Assembly (NCBI RefSeq): GCF_029227915.1
Contig: NC_079884.1
Location: forward strand, 6,512,001 to 6,576,000
From: Hydractinia symbiolongicarpus
Lineage: Eukaryota; Cnidaria; Hydrozoa; Anthoathecata; Hydractiniidae
Length of the DNA stretch: 64,000 nt
Reading direction: 5' to 3'
Part shown: piece by piece, positions 13,308 through 27,220 of the stretch
Layout of the letters: every line of letters starts with the position of its first letter
Numbering within the stretch: position 1 is the stretch's first letter
Notes under the pieces: generated by a model
The model's input: the letters and a program-made list of their open reading frames with translations, nothing else
Database searches by the model: none
What the model was told of the DNA's origin: nothing
Position numbers and translations under genes: made by a program

Positions 13308-16173
13308 CAGCGACCAGTGTAATCGCTGAGTTCCGGCAATCACGTCAAATTTAGAAGAATGTTATTTCTTGGAGTCCAATTGTCTGATTGTTCACATTTA
13401 TCAGGTCACAGTCCAAAGTTAGTTCAATTAAGTCCCACAGTCAACGTTTCATTGTTAAAAGCGATGCAACCTAGTAATATCAGAAAAATATCGCTAAATA
13501 CATGTTGGTACGAATATGTGACCCAACCGTTGTAACTCAAACGGACTGACACCGTTAGAAAGTCAATAAAATGTAGTTTTTGAAACTGTCGCTATTTCTT
13601 CAGCGCGCGTTAACGGTTAGGATTGGTCCCACAATAAAAGAATGACATTTTTATCTTAATTCTTAAATGAAGCGCTACCACAGAGCCAAGTGTAATCGCT
13701 AAGTTTCGGCAATCATGTCAAATTAAGAAGAATGTTATTTCTTGGAGTCCAATTGTCTCATTTATCACATTTATCAGGCCAGAGTCCAAAGTTAGTTCAA
13801 TTAAGTCCCACAGTCAATCGTTTCATAGTTAAAAGCGATGCAACCTAGTAATATCAGAAAAATATCGCTAAATACATGTTGGTACGAATATGTGACACAA
13901 CCGTTGAGACTCAAACGGACTGACACCGTTAGAAAGTCAATGAAATGTAGTTTTTGAAAGTGTCGCTTTTTCTTCAACGCGCGCTAACGGAATGGATTGG
14001 TACCACAGTAAAAAAAATGACTTTTTTTAGCTTAATTTTTAAATGAAGCGCTACCACAGTGTCCAGTGTAATCGCTGAGTTCCGGCAATCACGTCAAATT
14101 ATAAAGAATGTTATTTCTTGGAGTCCAATTGTCTCATTTACCACATTTATCAGGTCACAGTCCAAAGTTAGTCCAATTAAGTCCCACAGTCAATCGTTTC
14201 ATTGTTGAAAGCGATGCAACCTAGTAATATCAGAAAAATATCGCTAAACACATGTTGGTACGAATATGTGACCCAACCGTTGTAATTCAAACGGACTGAC
14301 ACCGTTAGAAAGTCAATGAAATGTAGTTTTTGAAAGTGTCGCTTTTTCTTCAACGCGCGCTAACGGCTAGGATAGGTTCCACAGTAAAAAAAATGACTTT
14401 TTAGCTTAATTTTTAATTGAAGCGCTACCACAGTGCCCAGTGTAATCGCTGAGTTCCGGCAATCACGTCAAATTAACAAGACTGTTCTTTCTTGGAGTCC
14501 AATTGTCTCATTTACCACATTTATCAGGTCACAGTCCAAAGTTAGTCCAATTAAGTCCCACAGTCAATCGTTTCATTGTTGAAAGCGATGCAACCTAGTA
14601 ATATCAGAAAAATATCGCTAAATACATGTTGGTACGAATATGTGACCCAACCGTTGTAACTCAAACGGACTGACACCGTTAGCAAGTCAATGAAATGTAG
14701 TTTTTGAAACTGTCGCTATTTCTTCATCGCGCGTTAACGGTTAGGATTGGTCCCACAATAAAAAAATGACATTTTTATCTTAATACTTAAATGAAGCGCT
14801 ACCACAGAGCCCAGTGTAATCGCTGAGTTCCGGCAATCACGTCAAATTAAAAAGAATGTTATTTCTTGGAGTCCAATTGTCTCATTTATCACATTGCTCA
14901 GGTCACAGTCCAAAGTTAGTTCAATTAAGTCCCACAGTCAATCGTTTCATTGTTAAAAGCGATGCAACCTAGTAATATCAAAAATTATCGCTAAATACAT
15001 GTTGGTACGTATTTGTGACACAACCGTTGAAACTCAAACGGACTGACACCGTTAGAAAGACAATGAAATGGAGTTTTTGAAACTGTCGCAATTTCCACAG
15101 CGCGCGATTACGTCTAGGATTGGTCCCACAATAAAAAATGACTTTTTTTAACTTAATTCTTAAATGAAGCGCTACCACAGAGCCAAGTGTAATCGCTGAG
15201 TTCCGGCAATCACGTCAAATTAACAAGACTGTTCTTTCTTGGAGTCCAATTGTCTCATTTACCACATTTATCAGGTCACAGTCCAAAGTTAGTCCAATTA
15301 AGTCCCACAGTCAATCGTTTCATTGTTGAAAGCGATGCAACCTAGTAATATCAGAAAAATATCGCTAAATACATGTTGGTACGAATATGTGACCCAACCG
15401 TTGTAACTCAAACGGACTGACACCGTTAGCAAGTCAATGAAATGTAGTTTTTGAAACTGTCGCTATTTCTTCATCGCGCGTTAACGGTTAGGATTGGTCC
15501 CACAATAAAAAAATGACATTTTTATCTTAATACTTAAATGAAGCGCTACCACAGAGCCCAGTGTAATCGCTGAGTTCCGGCAATCACGTCAAATTAAAAA
15601 GAATGTTATTTCTTGGAGTCCAATTGTCTCATTTATCACATTGCTCAGGTCACAGTCCAAAGTTAGTTCAATTAAGTCCCACAGTCAATCGTTTCATTGT
15701 TAAAAGCGATGCAACCTAGTAATATCAAAAATTATCGCTAAATACATGTTGGTACGTATTTGTGACACAACCGTTGAAACTCAAACGGACTGACACCGTT
15801 AGAAAGACAATGAAATGGAGTTTTTGAAACTGTCGCAATTTCCACAGCGCGCGATTACGTCTAGGATTGGTCCCACAATAAAAAATGACTTTTTTTAACT
15901 TAATTCTTAAATGAAGCGCTACCACAGAGCCAAGTGTAATCGCTAAGTTTCGGCAATCATGTCAAATTAAGAAGAATGTTATTTCTTGGAGTCCAATTGT
16001 CTCATTTATCACATTTATCAGGCCAGAGTCCAAAGTTAGTTCAATTAAGTCCCACAGTCAATCGTTTCATAGTTAAAAGCGATGCAACGTAGTAATATCA
16101 GAAAAATATCGCTAAATACATGTTGGTACGAATATGTGACACAACCGTTGAAACTCAAACGGACTGACACCGC
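13184..16173 (+). repeat. 8-monomer HOR, unit 1 (2,990 bp)
   Basis: Every position I compared in this stretch recurs 2,990 bp downstream with almost no change, for example the GACCAGTG variant at 13,311 and 16,301, AAAAGAATGACATTTTTATC at about 13,635 and 16,625, and TAATTCAAACGGAC at 14,282 and 17,272. The left limit is set by divergence just before 13,184 (CACAACCGTCG against CACAACCGTTG, and CGTTAGAAAG against CGCTAGAAAG). The unit contains a nested 747-bp tandem duplication listed separately. Confidence 0.9.
14440..15934 (+). repeat. Nested 747-bp (two-monomer) tandem duplication in HOR unit 1
   Basis: The segment from about 14,440 to 15,187 is repeated directly at about 15,187 to 15,934. 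AATTAACAAGACTGTTC occurs at about 14,471 and 15,218, and ATCAAAAATTATCGC at about 14,977 and 15,724, all 747 bp apart. The duplication lies inside the 2,990-bp unit and was copied with it, so it is older than the 8-monomer amplification. A minus-strand 66-codon frame inside each copy (14,978-15,178 and 15,725-15,925) is a by-product. Confidence 0.88.
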
Positions 16174-19163
16174 TAGAAAGTCAATGAAATTTAGTTTTTG
16201 AAACTGTCGCTATTTCTTCAGCGGGCGATAACGGATAGGATTGGTACCACAGTAAAGAATGACTTATTTATCTAAACTCTTAAATAAAGCGCTACCACAG
16301 CGACCAGTGTAATCGCTGAGTTCCGGCAATCACGTCAAATTTAGAAGAATGTTATTTCTTGGAGTCCAATTGTCTGATTGTTCACATTTATCAGGTCACA
16401 GTCCAAAGTTAGTTCAATTAAGTCCCACAGTCAACGTTTCATTGTTAAAAGCGATGCAACCTAGTAATATCAGAAAAATATCGCTAAATACATGTTGGTA
16501 CGAATATGTGACCCAACCGTTGTAACTCAAACGGACTGACACCGTTAGAAAGTCAATAAAATGTAGTTTTTGAAACTGTCGCTATTTCTTCAGCGCGCGT
16601 TAACGGTTAGGATTGGTCCCACAATAAAAGAATGACATTTTTATCTTAATTCTTAAATGAAGCGCTACCACAGAGCCAAGTGTAATCGCTAAGTTTCGGC
16701 AATCATGTCAAATTAAGAAGAATGTTATTTCTTGGAGTCCAATTGTCTCATTTATCACATTTATCAGGCCAGAGTCCAAAGTTAGTTCAATTAAGTCCCA
16801 CAGTCAATCGTTTCATAGTTAAAAGCGATGCAACCTAGTAATATCAGAAAAATATCGCTAAATACATGTTGGTACGAATATGTGACACAACCGTTGAGAC
16901 TCAAACGGACTGACACCGTTAGAAAGTCAATGAAATGTAGTTTTTGAAAGTGTCGCTTTTTCTTCAACGCGCGCTAACGGAATGGATTGGTACCACAGTA
17001 AAAAAAATGACTTTTTTTAGCTTAATTTTTAAATGAAGCGCTACCACAGTGTCCAGTGTAATCGCTGAGTTCCGGCAATCACGTCAAATTATAAAGAATG
17101 TTATTTCTTGGAGTCCAATTGTCTCATTTACCACATTTATCAGGTCACAGTCCAAAGTTAGTCCAATTAAGTCCCACAGTCAATCGTTTCATTGTTGAAA
17201 GCGATGCAACCTAGTAATATCAGAAAAATATCGCTAAACACATGTTGGTACGAATATGTGACCCAACCGTTGTAATTCAAACGGACTGACACCGTTAGAA
17301 AGTCAATGAAATGTAGTTTTTGAAAGTGTCGCTTTTTCTTCAACGCGCGCTAACGGCTAGGATAGGTTCCACAGTAAAAAAAATGACTTTTTAGCTTAAT
17401 TTTTAATTGAAGCGCTACCACAGTGCCCAGTGTAATCGCTGAGTTCCGGCAATCACGTCAAATTAACAAGACTGTTCTTTCTTGGAGTCCAATTGTCTCA
17501 TTTACCACATTTATCAGGTCACAGTCCAAAGTTAGTCCAATTAAGTCCCACAGTCAATCGTTTCATTGTTGAAAGCGATGCAACCTAGTAATATCAGAAA
17601 AATATCGCTAAATACATGTTGGTACGAATATGTGACCCAACCGTTGTAACTCAAACGGACTGACACCGTTAGCAAGTCAATGAAATGTAGTTTTTGAAAC
17701 TGTCGCTATTTCTTCATCGCGCGTTAACGGTTAGGATTGGTCCCACAATAAAAAAATGACATTTTTATCTTAATACTTAAATGAAGCGCTACCACAGAGC
17801 CCAGTGTAATCGCTGAGTTCCGGCAATCACGTCAAATTAAAAAGAATGTTATTTCTTGGAGTCCAATTGTCTCATTTATCACATTGCTCAGGTCACAGTC
17901 CAAAGTTAGTTCAATTAAGTCCCACAGTCAATCGTTTCATTGTTAAAAGCGATGCAACCTAGTAATATCAAAAATTATCGCTAAATACATGTTGGTACGT
18001 ATTTGTGACACAACCGTTGAAACTCAAACGGACTGACACCGTTAGAAAGACAATGAAATGGAGTTTTTGAAACTGTCGCAATTTCCACAGCGCGCGATTA
18101 CGTCTAGGATTGGTCCCACAATAAAAAATGACTTTTTTTAACTTAATTCTTAAATGAAGCGCTACCACAGAGCCAAGTGTAATCGCTGAGTTCCGGCAAT
18201 CACGTCAAATTAACAAGACTGTTCTTTCTTGGAGTCCAATTGTCTCATTTACCACATTTATCAGGTCACAGTCCAAAGTTAGTCCAATTAAGTCCCACAG
18301 TCAATCGTTTCATTGTTGAAAGCGATGCAACCTAGTAATATCAGAAAAATATCGCTAAATACATGTTGGTACGAATATGTGACCCAACCGTTGTAACTCA
18401 AACGGACTGACACCGTTAGCAAGTCAATGAAATGTAGTTTTTGAAACTGTCGCTATTTCTTCATCGCGCGTTAACGGTTAGGATTGGTCCCACAATAAAA
18501 AAATGACATTTTTATCTTAATACTTAAATGAAGCGCTACCACAGAGCCCAGTGTAATCGCTGAGTTCCGGCAATCACGTCAAATTAAAAAGAATGTTATT
18601 TCTTGGAGTCCAATTGTCTCATTTATCACATTGCTCAGGTCACAGTCCAAAGTTAGTTCAATTAAGTCCCACAGTCAATCGTTTCATTGTTAAAAGCGAT
18701 GCAACCTAGTAATATCAAAAATTATCGCTAAATACATGTTGGTACGTATTTGTGACACAACCGTTGAAACTCAAACGGACTGACACCGTTAGAAAGACAA
18801 TGAAATGGAGTTTTTGAAACTGTCGCAATTTCCACAGCGCGCGATTACGTCTAGGATTGGTCCCACAATAAAAAATGACTTTTTTTAACTTAATTCTTAA
18901 ATGAAGCGCTACCACAGAGCCAAGTGTAATCGCTAAGTTTCGGCAATCATGTCAAATTAAGAAGAATGTTATTTCTTGGAGTCCAATTGTCTCATTTATC
19001 ACATTTATCAGGCCAGAGTCCAAAGTTAGTTCAATTAAGTCCCACAGTCAATCGTTTCATAGTTAAAAGCGATGCAACGTAGTAATATCAGAAAAATATC
19101 GCTAAATACATGTTGGTACGAATATGTGACACAACCGTTGAAACTCAAACGGACTGACACCGC
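16174..19163 (+). repeat. 8-monomer HOR, unit 2 (2,990 bp)
   Basis: Near-identical copy of the preceding 2,990 bp. The match continues to about 19,180 and then breaks (GTAGTTTTTGAAAGTG replaces TTAGTTTTTGAAACTG). It contains the same nested 747-bp duplication, now at about 17,430-18,924, with the identical minus-strand 66-codon frames at 17,968-18,168 and 18,715-18,915. Such high identity means a very recent duplication or, less likely, an assembly duplication. Confidence 0.9.
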
Positions 19164-20257
19164 TAGAAAGTCAATGAAATGTAGTTTTTGAAAGTGTCGC
19201 TTTTTCTTCAACGCGCGCTAACGGCTAGGATAGGTCCCACAGTAAAAAAAATGACTTTTTTTAGCTTAATTTTTAAATGAAGCGCTACCACAGTGCCCAA
19301 TGTAATCGCTGAGTTCCGGCAATCACGTCAAATTAAGAAGAATGTTATTTCTTGGAGTCCAATTGTCTCATTTATCACATTGATCAGGACAGAGTCTAAA
19401 GTTAGTTCAAGTAAGTCCAACAGTCAATCGTTTCATAGTTAAAAACGATGCAACCTAGTAATATCAGAAAAATATCGCTAAACACATGTTGGTACGAATA
19501 TGTGACCCAACCGTTGTAACTCAAACGGACTGACACCGTTAGAAAGTCAATGAAATGTAGTTTTTGAAACTGTCGCTATTTCTTCAGCGGGCGGTAACGG
19601 ATAGGATTGGTACCACAGTAAAGAATGACTTATTTATCTAAACTCTTAAATGAAGCGCTACCACAGTGTCCAGTGTAATCGCTGAGTTCCGGCAATCACG
19701 TCAAATTATCAAGAATGTTATTTCTTGGAGTCCAATTGTCTCATTTACCACATTTATCAGGTCACAGTCCAAAGTTAGTCCAATTAAGTCCCACAGTCAA
19801 TCGTTTCATTGTTGAAAGCGATGCAACCTAGTAATATCAGAAAAATATCGCTAAATACATGTTGGTACGAATATGTGACACAACCGTTGTAACTGAAACG
19901 GACTGACACCGTTAGAAAGACAATGAAATGTAGTTTTTGAAACTGTCGCTATTTCCTCAGCGCGCGATAACGGCTAGGATTGGTCCAACAATAAAAAAAT
20001 GACATTTTTATCTTAATACTTAAATGAAGCGCTACCACAGAGTCCAGTGTAATCTCTGAGTTCCGGCAATCACGTCAAATTAAAAACAATGTTATTTCTT
20101 GGAGTCCAATTGTCTCATTTATCACATTGCTCAGGTCACAGTCCAAAGTTAGTTCAATTAAGTCCCACAGTCAATCGTTTCATTGTTAAAAGCGATGCAA
20201 CCTAGTAATATCAAAAAAATATCGCTAAATACATATTGGTACGTATTTGTGACACAA

Positions 20258-23200
20258 CCGTTGTAACTCAAACGGACTGACACCGTTAGAAAGTCAATGA
20301 AATGTAGTTTTTGAAAGTGTCGCTTTTTCTTCAACGCGCGCTAACGGCTAGGATAGGTCCCACAGTAAAAAAAATGATTTTTTTAGCTTAATTTTTAATT
20401 GAAGCGCTACCACAGTGCCCAGTGTAATCGCTGAGTTCCGGTAATCACGTCAAATTAACAAGAATGTTTTTCTTGGAGTCCAATTGTCTCATTTACCACA
20501 TTTATCAAGTCACAGTCAGAAGTTAGTCCAATTAAGTCCCACAGTCAATCGTTTCATTGTTGAAAGCGATGCAACCTAGTAATATCAGAAAAATATCTCT
20601 AAATACATGTTGGTACGAATATGTGACCCAACCGTTGTAACTCAAACGGACTGACACCGTTAGAAAGTCAATGAAATGTAGTTTTTGAAACTGTCGCTAT
20701 TTCTTCATCGCGCGTTAACGGTTAGGATTGGTCCCACAATAAAAAAATGACATTTTTATCTTAATACTTAAATAAAGCGCTACGACAGAGCCCAGTGTAA
20801 TCGCTGAGTTCCGGCAATCACGTCAAATTAAAAAGAATGTTATTTCTTGGAGTCCAATTGTCTCATTTATCACATTGCTCAGGTCACAGTCCAAAGTTAG
20901 TTCAATTAAGTCCCACAGTCAATCTTTTCATTGTTAAAAGCGATGCAACCTAGTATTATCAAAAAATATCGCTAAATACATGTTGGTACGTATTTGTGAC
21001 ACAACCGTTGAAACTCAAACGGACTGACACCGTTAGAAAGACAATGAAATGGAGTTTTTGAAACTGTCGCTATTTCCACAGCGCGCGATTACGTCTAGGA
21101 TAGGTCCCACAGTAAAAAAAATGACTTGTTTTAGCTTAATTTTTAAATGAAGCGCTACCACAGTGCCCAATGTAATCGCTGAGTTCCGGCAATCACGTCA
21201 AATTAAGAAGAATGTTATTTCTTGGAGTCCAATTGTCTCATTTATCACATTGATCAGGTCAGAGTCTAAAGTTAGTTCAAGTAAGTCCAACAGTCAATCG
21301 TTTCATAGTTAAAAACGATGCAACCTAGTAATATCAGAAAAATATCGCTAAATACATGTTGGTACGAATATGTGACCCAACCGTCGTAACTGAAACGGAC
21401 TGACACCGTCAGAAAGTCAATGAAATTTAGTTTTTGAGACTGTCGCTATTTCTTCAGCGGGCGGTAACGGATAGGATTGGTACCACAGTAACGAATGACT
21501 TATTTATCTAAACTCTTAAATGAAGCGCTACCACAGTGTCCAGTGTAATCTCTGAGTTCCGGCAATCACGTCAAATTAAAAACAATGTTATTTCTTGGAG
21601 TCCAATTGTCTCATTTATCACATTGCTCAGGTCACAGTCCAAAGTTAGTTCAATTAAGTCCCACAGTCAATCGTTTCATTGTTAAAAGCGATGCAACCTA
21701 GTAATATCAAAAAAATATCGCTAAATACATATTGGTACGTATTTGTGACACAACTGTTGTATCTCAAACGGACTGACACCGTTAGAAAGTCAATAAAATG
21801 TAGTTTCTGAAAGTGTTGCTTTTTCTTCAACGCGCGCTAACGGCTAGGATAGGTCCCACAGTAAAAAAAATGACTTTTTTAGCTTAATTTTTAATTGAAG
21901 CGCTACCACAGTGCCCAGTGTAATCGCTGAATTCCGGCAATCACGTCAAATTAACAAGAATGTTTTTCTTGGAGTCCAATTGTCTCATTTACCACATTTA
22001 TCAGGTCACAGTCAGAAGTTAGTCCAATTAAGTCCCACAGTCAATCGTTTCATTGTTGAAAGCGATGCAACCTAGTAATATCAGAAAAATATCGCTAAAT
22101 ACATGTTGGTACGAAGATGTGACCCAACCGTTGTAACTCAAACGGACTGACACCGTTAGAAAGTCAATGAAATGTAGTTTTTGAAACTGTCGCTATTTCT
22201 TCATCGCGCGTTAACGGTTAGGATTGGTCCCACAATAAAAAAATGACATTTTTATCTTAATACTTAAATGAAGCGCTACCACAGAGCCCAGTGTAATCGC
22301 TGAGTTCCGGCAATCACGTCAAATTAAAAAGAATGTTATTTCTTGGAGTCCAATTGTCTCATTTATCACATTGCTCAGGTCACAGTCCAAAGTTAGTTCA
22401 ATTAAGTCCCACAGTCAATCGTTTCATTGTTAAAAGCGATGCAACCTAGTATTATCAAAAAATATCGCTAAATACATGTTGGTACGTATTTGTGACACAA
22501 CCGTTGAAACTCAAACGGACTGACACCGTTAGAAAGACAATGAAATGGAGTTTTTGAAAGTGTCGCTATTTCCACAGCGCGCGATTACGTCTAGGATTGG
22601 TCCCACAATAAAAAAATGACTTTTTTTAACTTAATTCTTAAATGAAGCGCTACCACAGAGCCAAGTGTAATCGCTAAGTTTCGGCAATCATGTCAAATTA
22701 AGAAGAATGTTATTTCTTGGAGTCCAATTGTCTCATTTATCACATTTATCAGGCCAGAGTCAAAAGTTAGTTCAATTAAGTCCCACAGTCAATCGTTTCA
22801 TAGTTAAAAGCGATGCAACCTAGTAATATCAAAAATTATCGCTAAATACATGTTGGTACGAATATGTGACACAACCGTTGAAACTCAAACGGACTGACAC
22901 CGTTAGAAAGTCAATGAAATGGAGTTTTTGAAATTGTCGCTTTTTCTTCAACGCGCGCTAACGGCTAGGATAGGTCCCACAGTAAAAAAAATGACTTTTT
23001 TTAACTTAATTCTTAAATAAAGCGCTACCACAGAGCCAAGTGTAATCGCTAAGTTTCGGCAATCATGTCAAATTAAGAAGAATGTTATTTCTTGGAGTCC
23101 AATTGTCTCATTTATCACATTTATCAGGCCAGAGTCCAAAGTTAGTTCAATTAAGTCCAACAGTCAATCGTTTCATAGTTAAAAACGATGCAACCTAGTA

Positions 23201-23624
23201 ATATCAGAAAAATATCGCTAAATACATGTTGGTACGAATATGTGACCAAACCGTTGTAACTGAAACGGACTGACACCGTCAGAAAGTCAATGAAATTTAG
23301 TTTTTGAGACTGTCGCTATTTCTTCAGCGGGCGGTAACGGATAGGATTGGTACCACAGTAAAGAATGACTTATTTATCTAAACTCTTAAATGAAGCGCTA
23401 CCACAGTGTCCAGTGTAATCGCTGAGTTCCGGCAATCACGTCAAATTGTCAAGAATGTTATTTCTTGGAGTCCATATGTCTCATTTACCACATTTATCAG
23501 GTCACAGTCCAAAGTTAGTCCAATTAAGTCCCACAGTCAATCGTTTCATTGTTGAAAGCGATGCAACTTAGTAATATCAGAAAAATATCGCTAAACACAT
23601 GTTGGTACGAATATGTGACCCAAC
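20258..23624 (+). repeat. 9-monomer HOR, unit 1 (about 3.37 kb)
   Basis: Variants in this unit recur about 3,366 bp later: TTAATACTTAAATAAAGCGC followed by the unusual TACGACAGAG at 20,761 and 24,127, TCTTTTCATTG at about 20,923 and 24,289, and TAGTATTATCAAAAAATATC at about 20,951 and 24,318. Most of the unit matches the next one almost exactly. The exception is a patch near 22,805-23,155 that resembles other monomers and is discussed as a possible conversion tract. Confidence 0.87.
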
Positions 23625-26600
23625 CGTTGTAACTCAAACGGACTGACACCGTTAGAAAGTCAATGAAATGTAGTTTTTGAAAGTGTCGCTTTTTCTTCAA
23701 CGCGCGCTAACGGCTAGGATAGGTCCCACAGTAAAAAAAATGATTTTTTTAGCTTAATTTTTAATTGAAGCGCTACCACAGTGCCCAGTGTAATCGCTGA
23801 GTTCCGGTAATCACGTCAAATTAACAAGAATGTTTTTCTTGGAGTCCAATTGTCTCATTTACCACATTTATCAAGTCACAGTCAGAAGTTAGTCCAATTA
23901 AGTCCCACAGTCAATCGTTTCATTGTTGAAAGCGATGCAACCTAGTAATATCAGAAAAATATCGCTAAATACATGTTGGTACGAATATGTGACCCAACCG
24001 TTGTAACTCAAACGGACTGACACCGTTAGAAAGTCAATGAAATGTAGTTTTTGAAACTGTCGCTATTTCTTCATCGCGCGTTAACGGTTAGGATTGGTCC
24101 CACAATAAAAAAATGACATTTTTATCTTAATACTTAAATAAAGCGCTACGACAGAGCCCAGTGTAATCGCTGAGTTCCGGCAATCACGTCAAATTAAAAA
24201 GAATGTTATTTCTTGGAGTCCAATTGTCTCATTTATCACATTGCTCAGGTCACAGTCCAAAGTTAGTTCAATTAAGTCCCACAGTCAATCTTTTCATTGT
24301 TAAAAGCGATGCAACCTAGTATTATCAAAAAATATCGCTAAAAACATGTTGGTACGTATTTGTGACACAACCGTTGAAACTCAAACGGACTGACACCGTT
24401 AGAAAGACAATGAAATGGAGTTTTTGAAACTGTCGCTATTTCCACAGCGCGCGATTACGTCTAGGATAGGTCCCACAGTAAAAAAAATGACTTGTTTTAG
24501 CTTAATTTTTAAATGAAGCGCTACCACAGTGCCCAATGTAATCGCTGAGTTCCGGCAATCACGTCAAATTAAGAAGAATGTTATTTCTTGGAGTCCAATT
24601 GTCTCATTTATCACATTGATCAGGTCAGAGTCTAAAGTTAGTTCAAGTAAGTCCAACAGTCAATCGTTTCATAGTTAAAAACGATGCAACCTAGTAATAT
24701 CAGAAAAATATCGCTAAATACATGTTGGTACGAATATGTGACCCAACCGTTGTAACTGAAACGGACTGACACCGTCAGAAAGTCAATGAAATTTAGTTTT
24801 TGAGACTGTCGCTATTTCTTCAGCGGGCGGTAACGGATAGGATTGGTACCACAGTAACGAATGACTTATTTATCTAAACTCTTAAATGAAGCGCTACCAC
24901 AGTGTCCAGTGTAATCTCTGAGTTCCGGCAATCACGTCAAATTAAAAACAATGTTATTTCTTGGAGTCCAATTGTCTCATTTATCACATTGCTCAGGTCA
25001 CAGTCCAAAGTTAGTTCAATTAAGTCCCACAGTCAATCGTTTCATTGTTAAAAGCGATGCAACCTAGTAATATCAAAAAAATATCGCTAAATACATATTG
25101 GTACGTATTTGTGACACAACTGTTGTATCTCAAACGGACTGACACCGTTAGAAAGTCAATAAAATGTAGTTTTTGAAAGTGTCGCTTTTTCTTCGACGCG
25201 CGCTAACGGCTAGGATAGGTCCCACAGTAAAAAAAATGACTTTTTTAGCTTAATTTTTAATTGAAGCGCTACCACAGTGCCCAGTGTAATCGCTGAATTC
25301 CGGCAATCACGTCAAATTAACAAGAATGTTTTTCTTGGAGTCCAATTGTCTCATTTACCACATTTATCAGGTCACAGTCAGAAGTTAGTCCAATTAAGTC
25401 CCACAGTCAATCGTTTCATTGTTGAAAGCGATGCAACCTAGTAATATCAGAAAAATATCGCTAAATACATGTTGGTACGAAGATGTGACCCAACCGTTGT
25501 AACTCAAACGGACTGACACCGTTAGAAAGTCAATGAAATGTAGTTTTTGAAACTGTCGCTATTTCTTCATCGCGCGTTAACGGTTAGGATTGGTCCCACA
25601 ATAAAAAAATGACATTTTTATCTTAATACTTAAATGAAGCGCTACCACAGAGCCCAGTGTAATCGCTGAGTTCCGGCAATCACGTCAAATTAAAAAGAAT
25701 GTTATTTCTTGGAGTCCAATTGTCTCATTTATCACATTGCTCAGGTCACAGTCCAAAGTTAGTTCAATTAAGTCCCACAGTCAATCGTTTCATTGTTAAA
25801 AGCGATGCAACCTAGTATTATCAAAAAATATCGCTAAATACATGTTGGTACGTATTTGTGACACAACCGTTGAAACTCAAACGGACTGACACCGTTAGAA
25901 AGACAATGAAATGGAGTTTTTGAAACTGTCGCTATTTCCACAGCGCGCGATTACGTCTAGGATTGGTCCCACAATAAAAAAATGACTTTTTTTAACTTAA
26001 TTCTTAAATGAAGCGCTACCACAGAGCCAAGTGTAATCGCTAAGTTTCGGCAATCATGTCAAATTAAGAAGAATGTTATTTCTTGGAGTCCAATTGTCTC
26101 ATTTATCACATTTATCAGGCCAGAGTCAAAAGTTAGTTCAATTAAGTCCCACAGTCAATCGTTTCATAGTTAAAAGCGATGCAACCTAGTAATATCAGAA
26201 AAATATCGCTAAATACATGTTGGTACGAATATGTGACACAACCGTTGAAACTCAAACGGACTGACACCGTTAGAAAGTCAATGAAATGTAGTTTTTGAAA
26301 TTGTCGCTTTTTCTTCAACGCGCGCTAACGGCTAGGATAGGTCCCACAGTAAAAAAAATGACTTGTTTTAGCTTAATTTTTAAATAAAGCGCTACCACAG
26401 TGCCCAATGTAATCGCTGAGTTCCGGCAATCACGTCAAATTAAGAAGAATGTTATTTCTTGGAGTCCAATTGTCTCATTTATCACATTGATCAGGTCAGA
26501 GTCTAAAGTTAGTTCAAGTAAGTCCAACAGTCAATCGTTTCATAGTTAAAAACGATGCAACCTAGTAATATCAGAAAAATATCGCTAAATACATGTTGGT

Positions 26601-26991
26601 ACGAATATGTGACCAAACCGTTGTAACTGAAACGGACTGACACCGTCAGAAAGTCAATGAAATTTAGTTTTTGAGACTGTCGCTATTTCTTCAGCGGGCG
26701 GTAACGGATAGGATTGGTACCACAGTAAAGAATGACTTATTTATCTAAACTCTTAAATGAAGCGCTACCACAGTGTCCAGTGTAATCGCTGAGTTCCGGC
26801 AATCACGTCAAATTGTCAAGAATGTTATTTCTTGGAGTCCATATGTCTCATTTACCACATTTATCAGGTCACAGTCCAAAGTTAGTCCAATTAAGTCCCA
26901 CAGTCAATCGTTTCATTGTTGAAAGCGATGCAACTTAGTAATATCAGAAAAATATCGCTAAACACATGTTGGTACGAATATGTGACCCAAC
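23625..26991 (+). repeat. 9-monomer HOR, unit 2 (about 3.37 kb)
   Basis: Second copy of the 3.37-kb unit. The rare GGAGTCCATATGTCTC variant near its left border (23,468) recurs at about 26,835, in line with the 3,366-3,367-bp period. Similarity to the start of a further unit continues to about 27,200, after which the sequence moves to a different monomer type with CTCCTTTATC and CAAGGTTAGCTC. Confidence 0.86.
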
Positions 26992-27220
26992 CGTTGTAAC
27001 TCAAACGGACTGACACCGTTAGAAAGTCAATGAAATGTAGTTTTTGAAAGTGTCGCTTTTTCTTCAACGCGCGCTAACGGCTAGGATAGGTCCCACAGTA
27101 AAAAAAATGACTTTTTTAGTTTAATTTTTAATTGAAGCGCTACCACAGTGCCCAGTGTAATCGCTGAGTTCCGGCAATCACGTCAAATTAACAAGAATGT
27201 TCTTTCTTGGAGTCCAATTG

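Noticed and set aside
14978-18915. Four identical minus-strand 66-codon open frames (14,978-15,178, 15,725-15,925, 17,968-18,168, 18,715-18,915)
   Set aside because: Each is one stretch of satellite monomer copied by the 747-bp and 2,990-bp duplications. Other monomers carry indels in the poly-T run that break the frame, so there is no sign of protein-level conservation.
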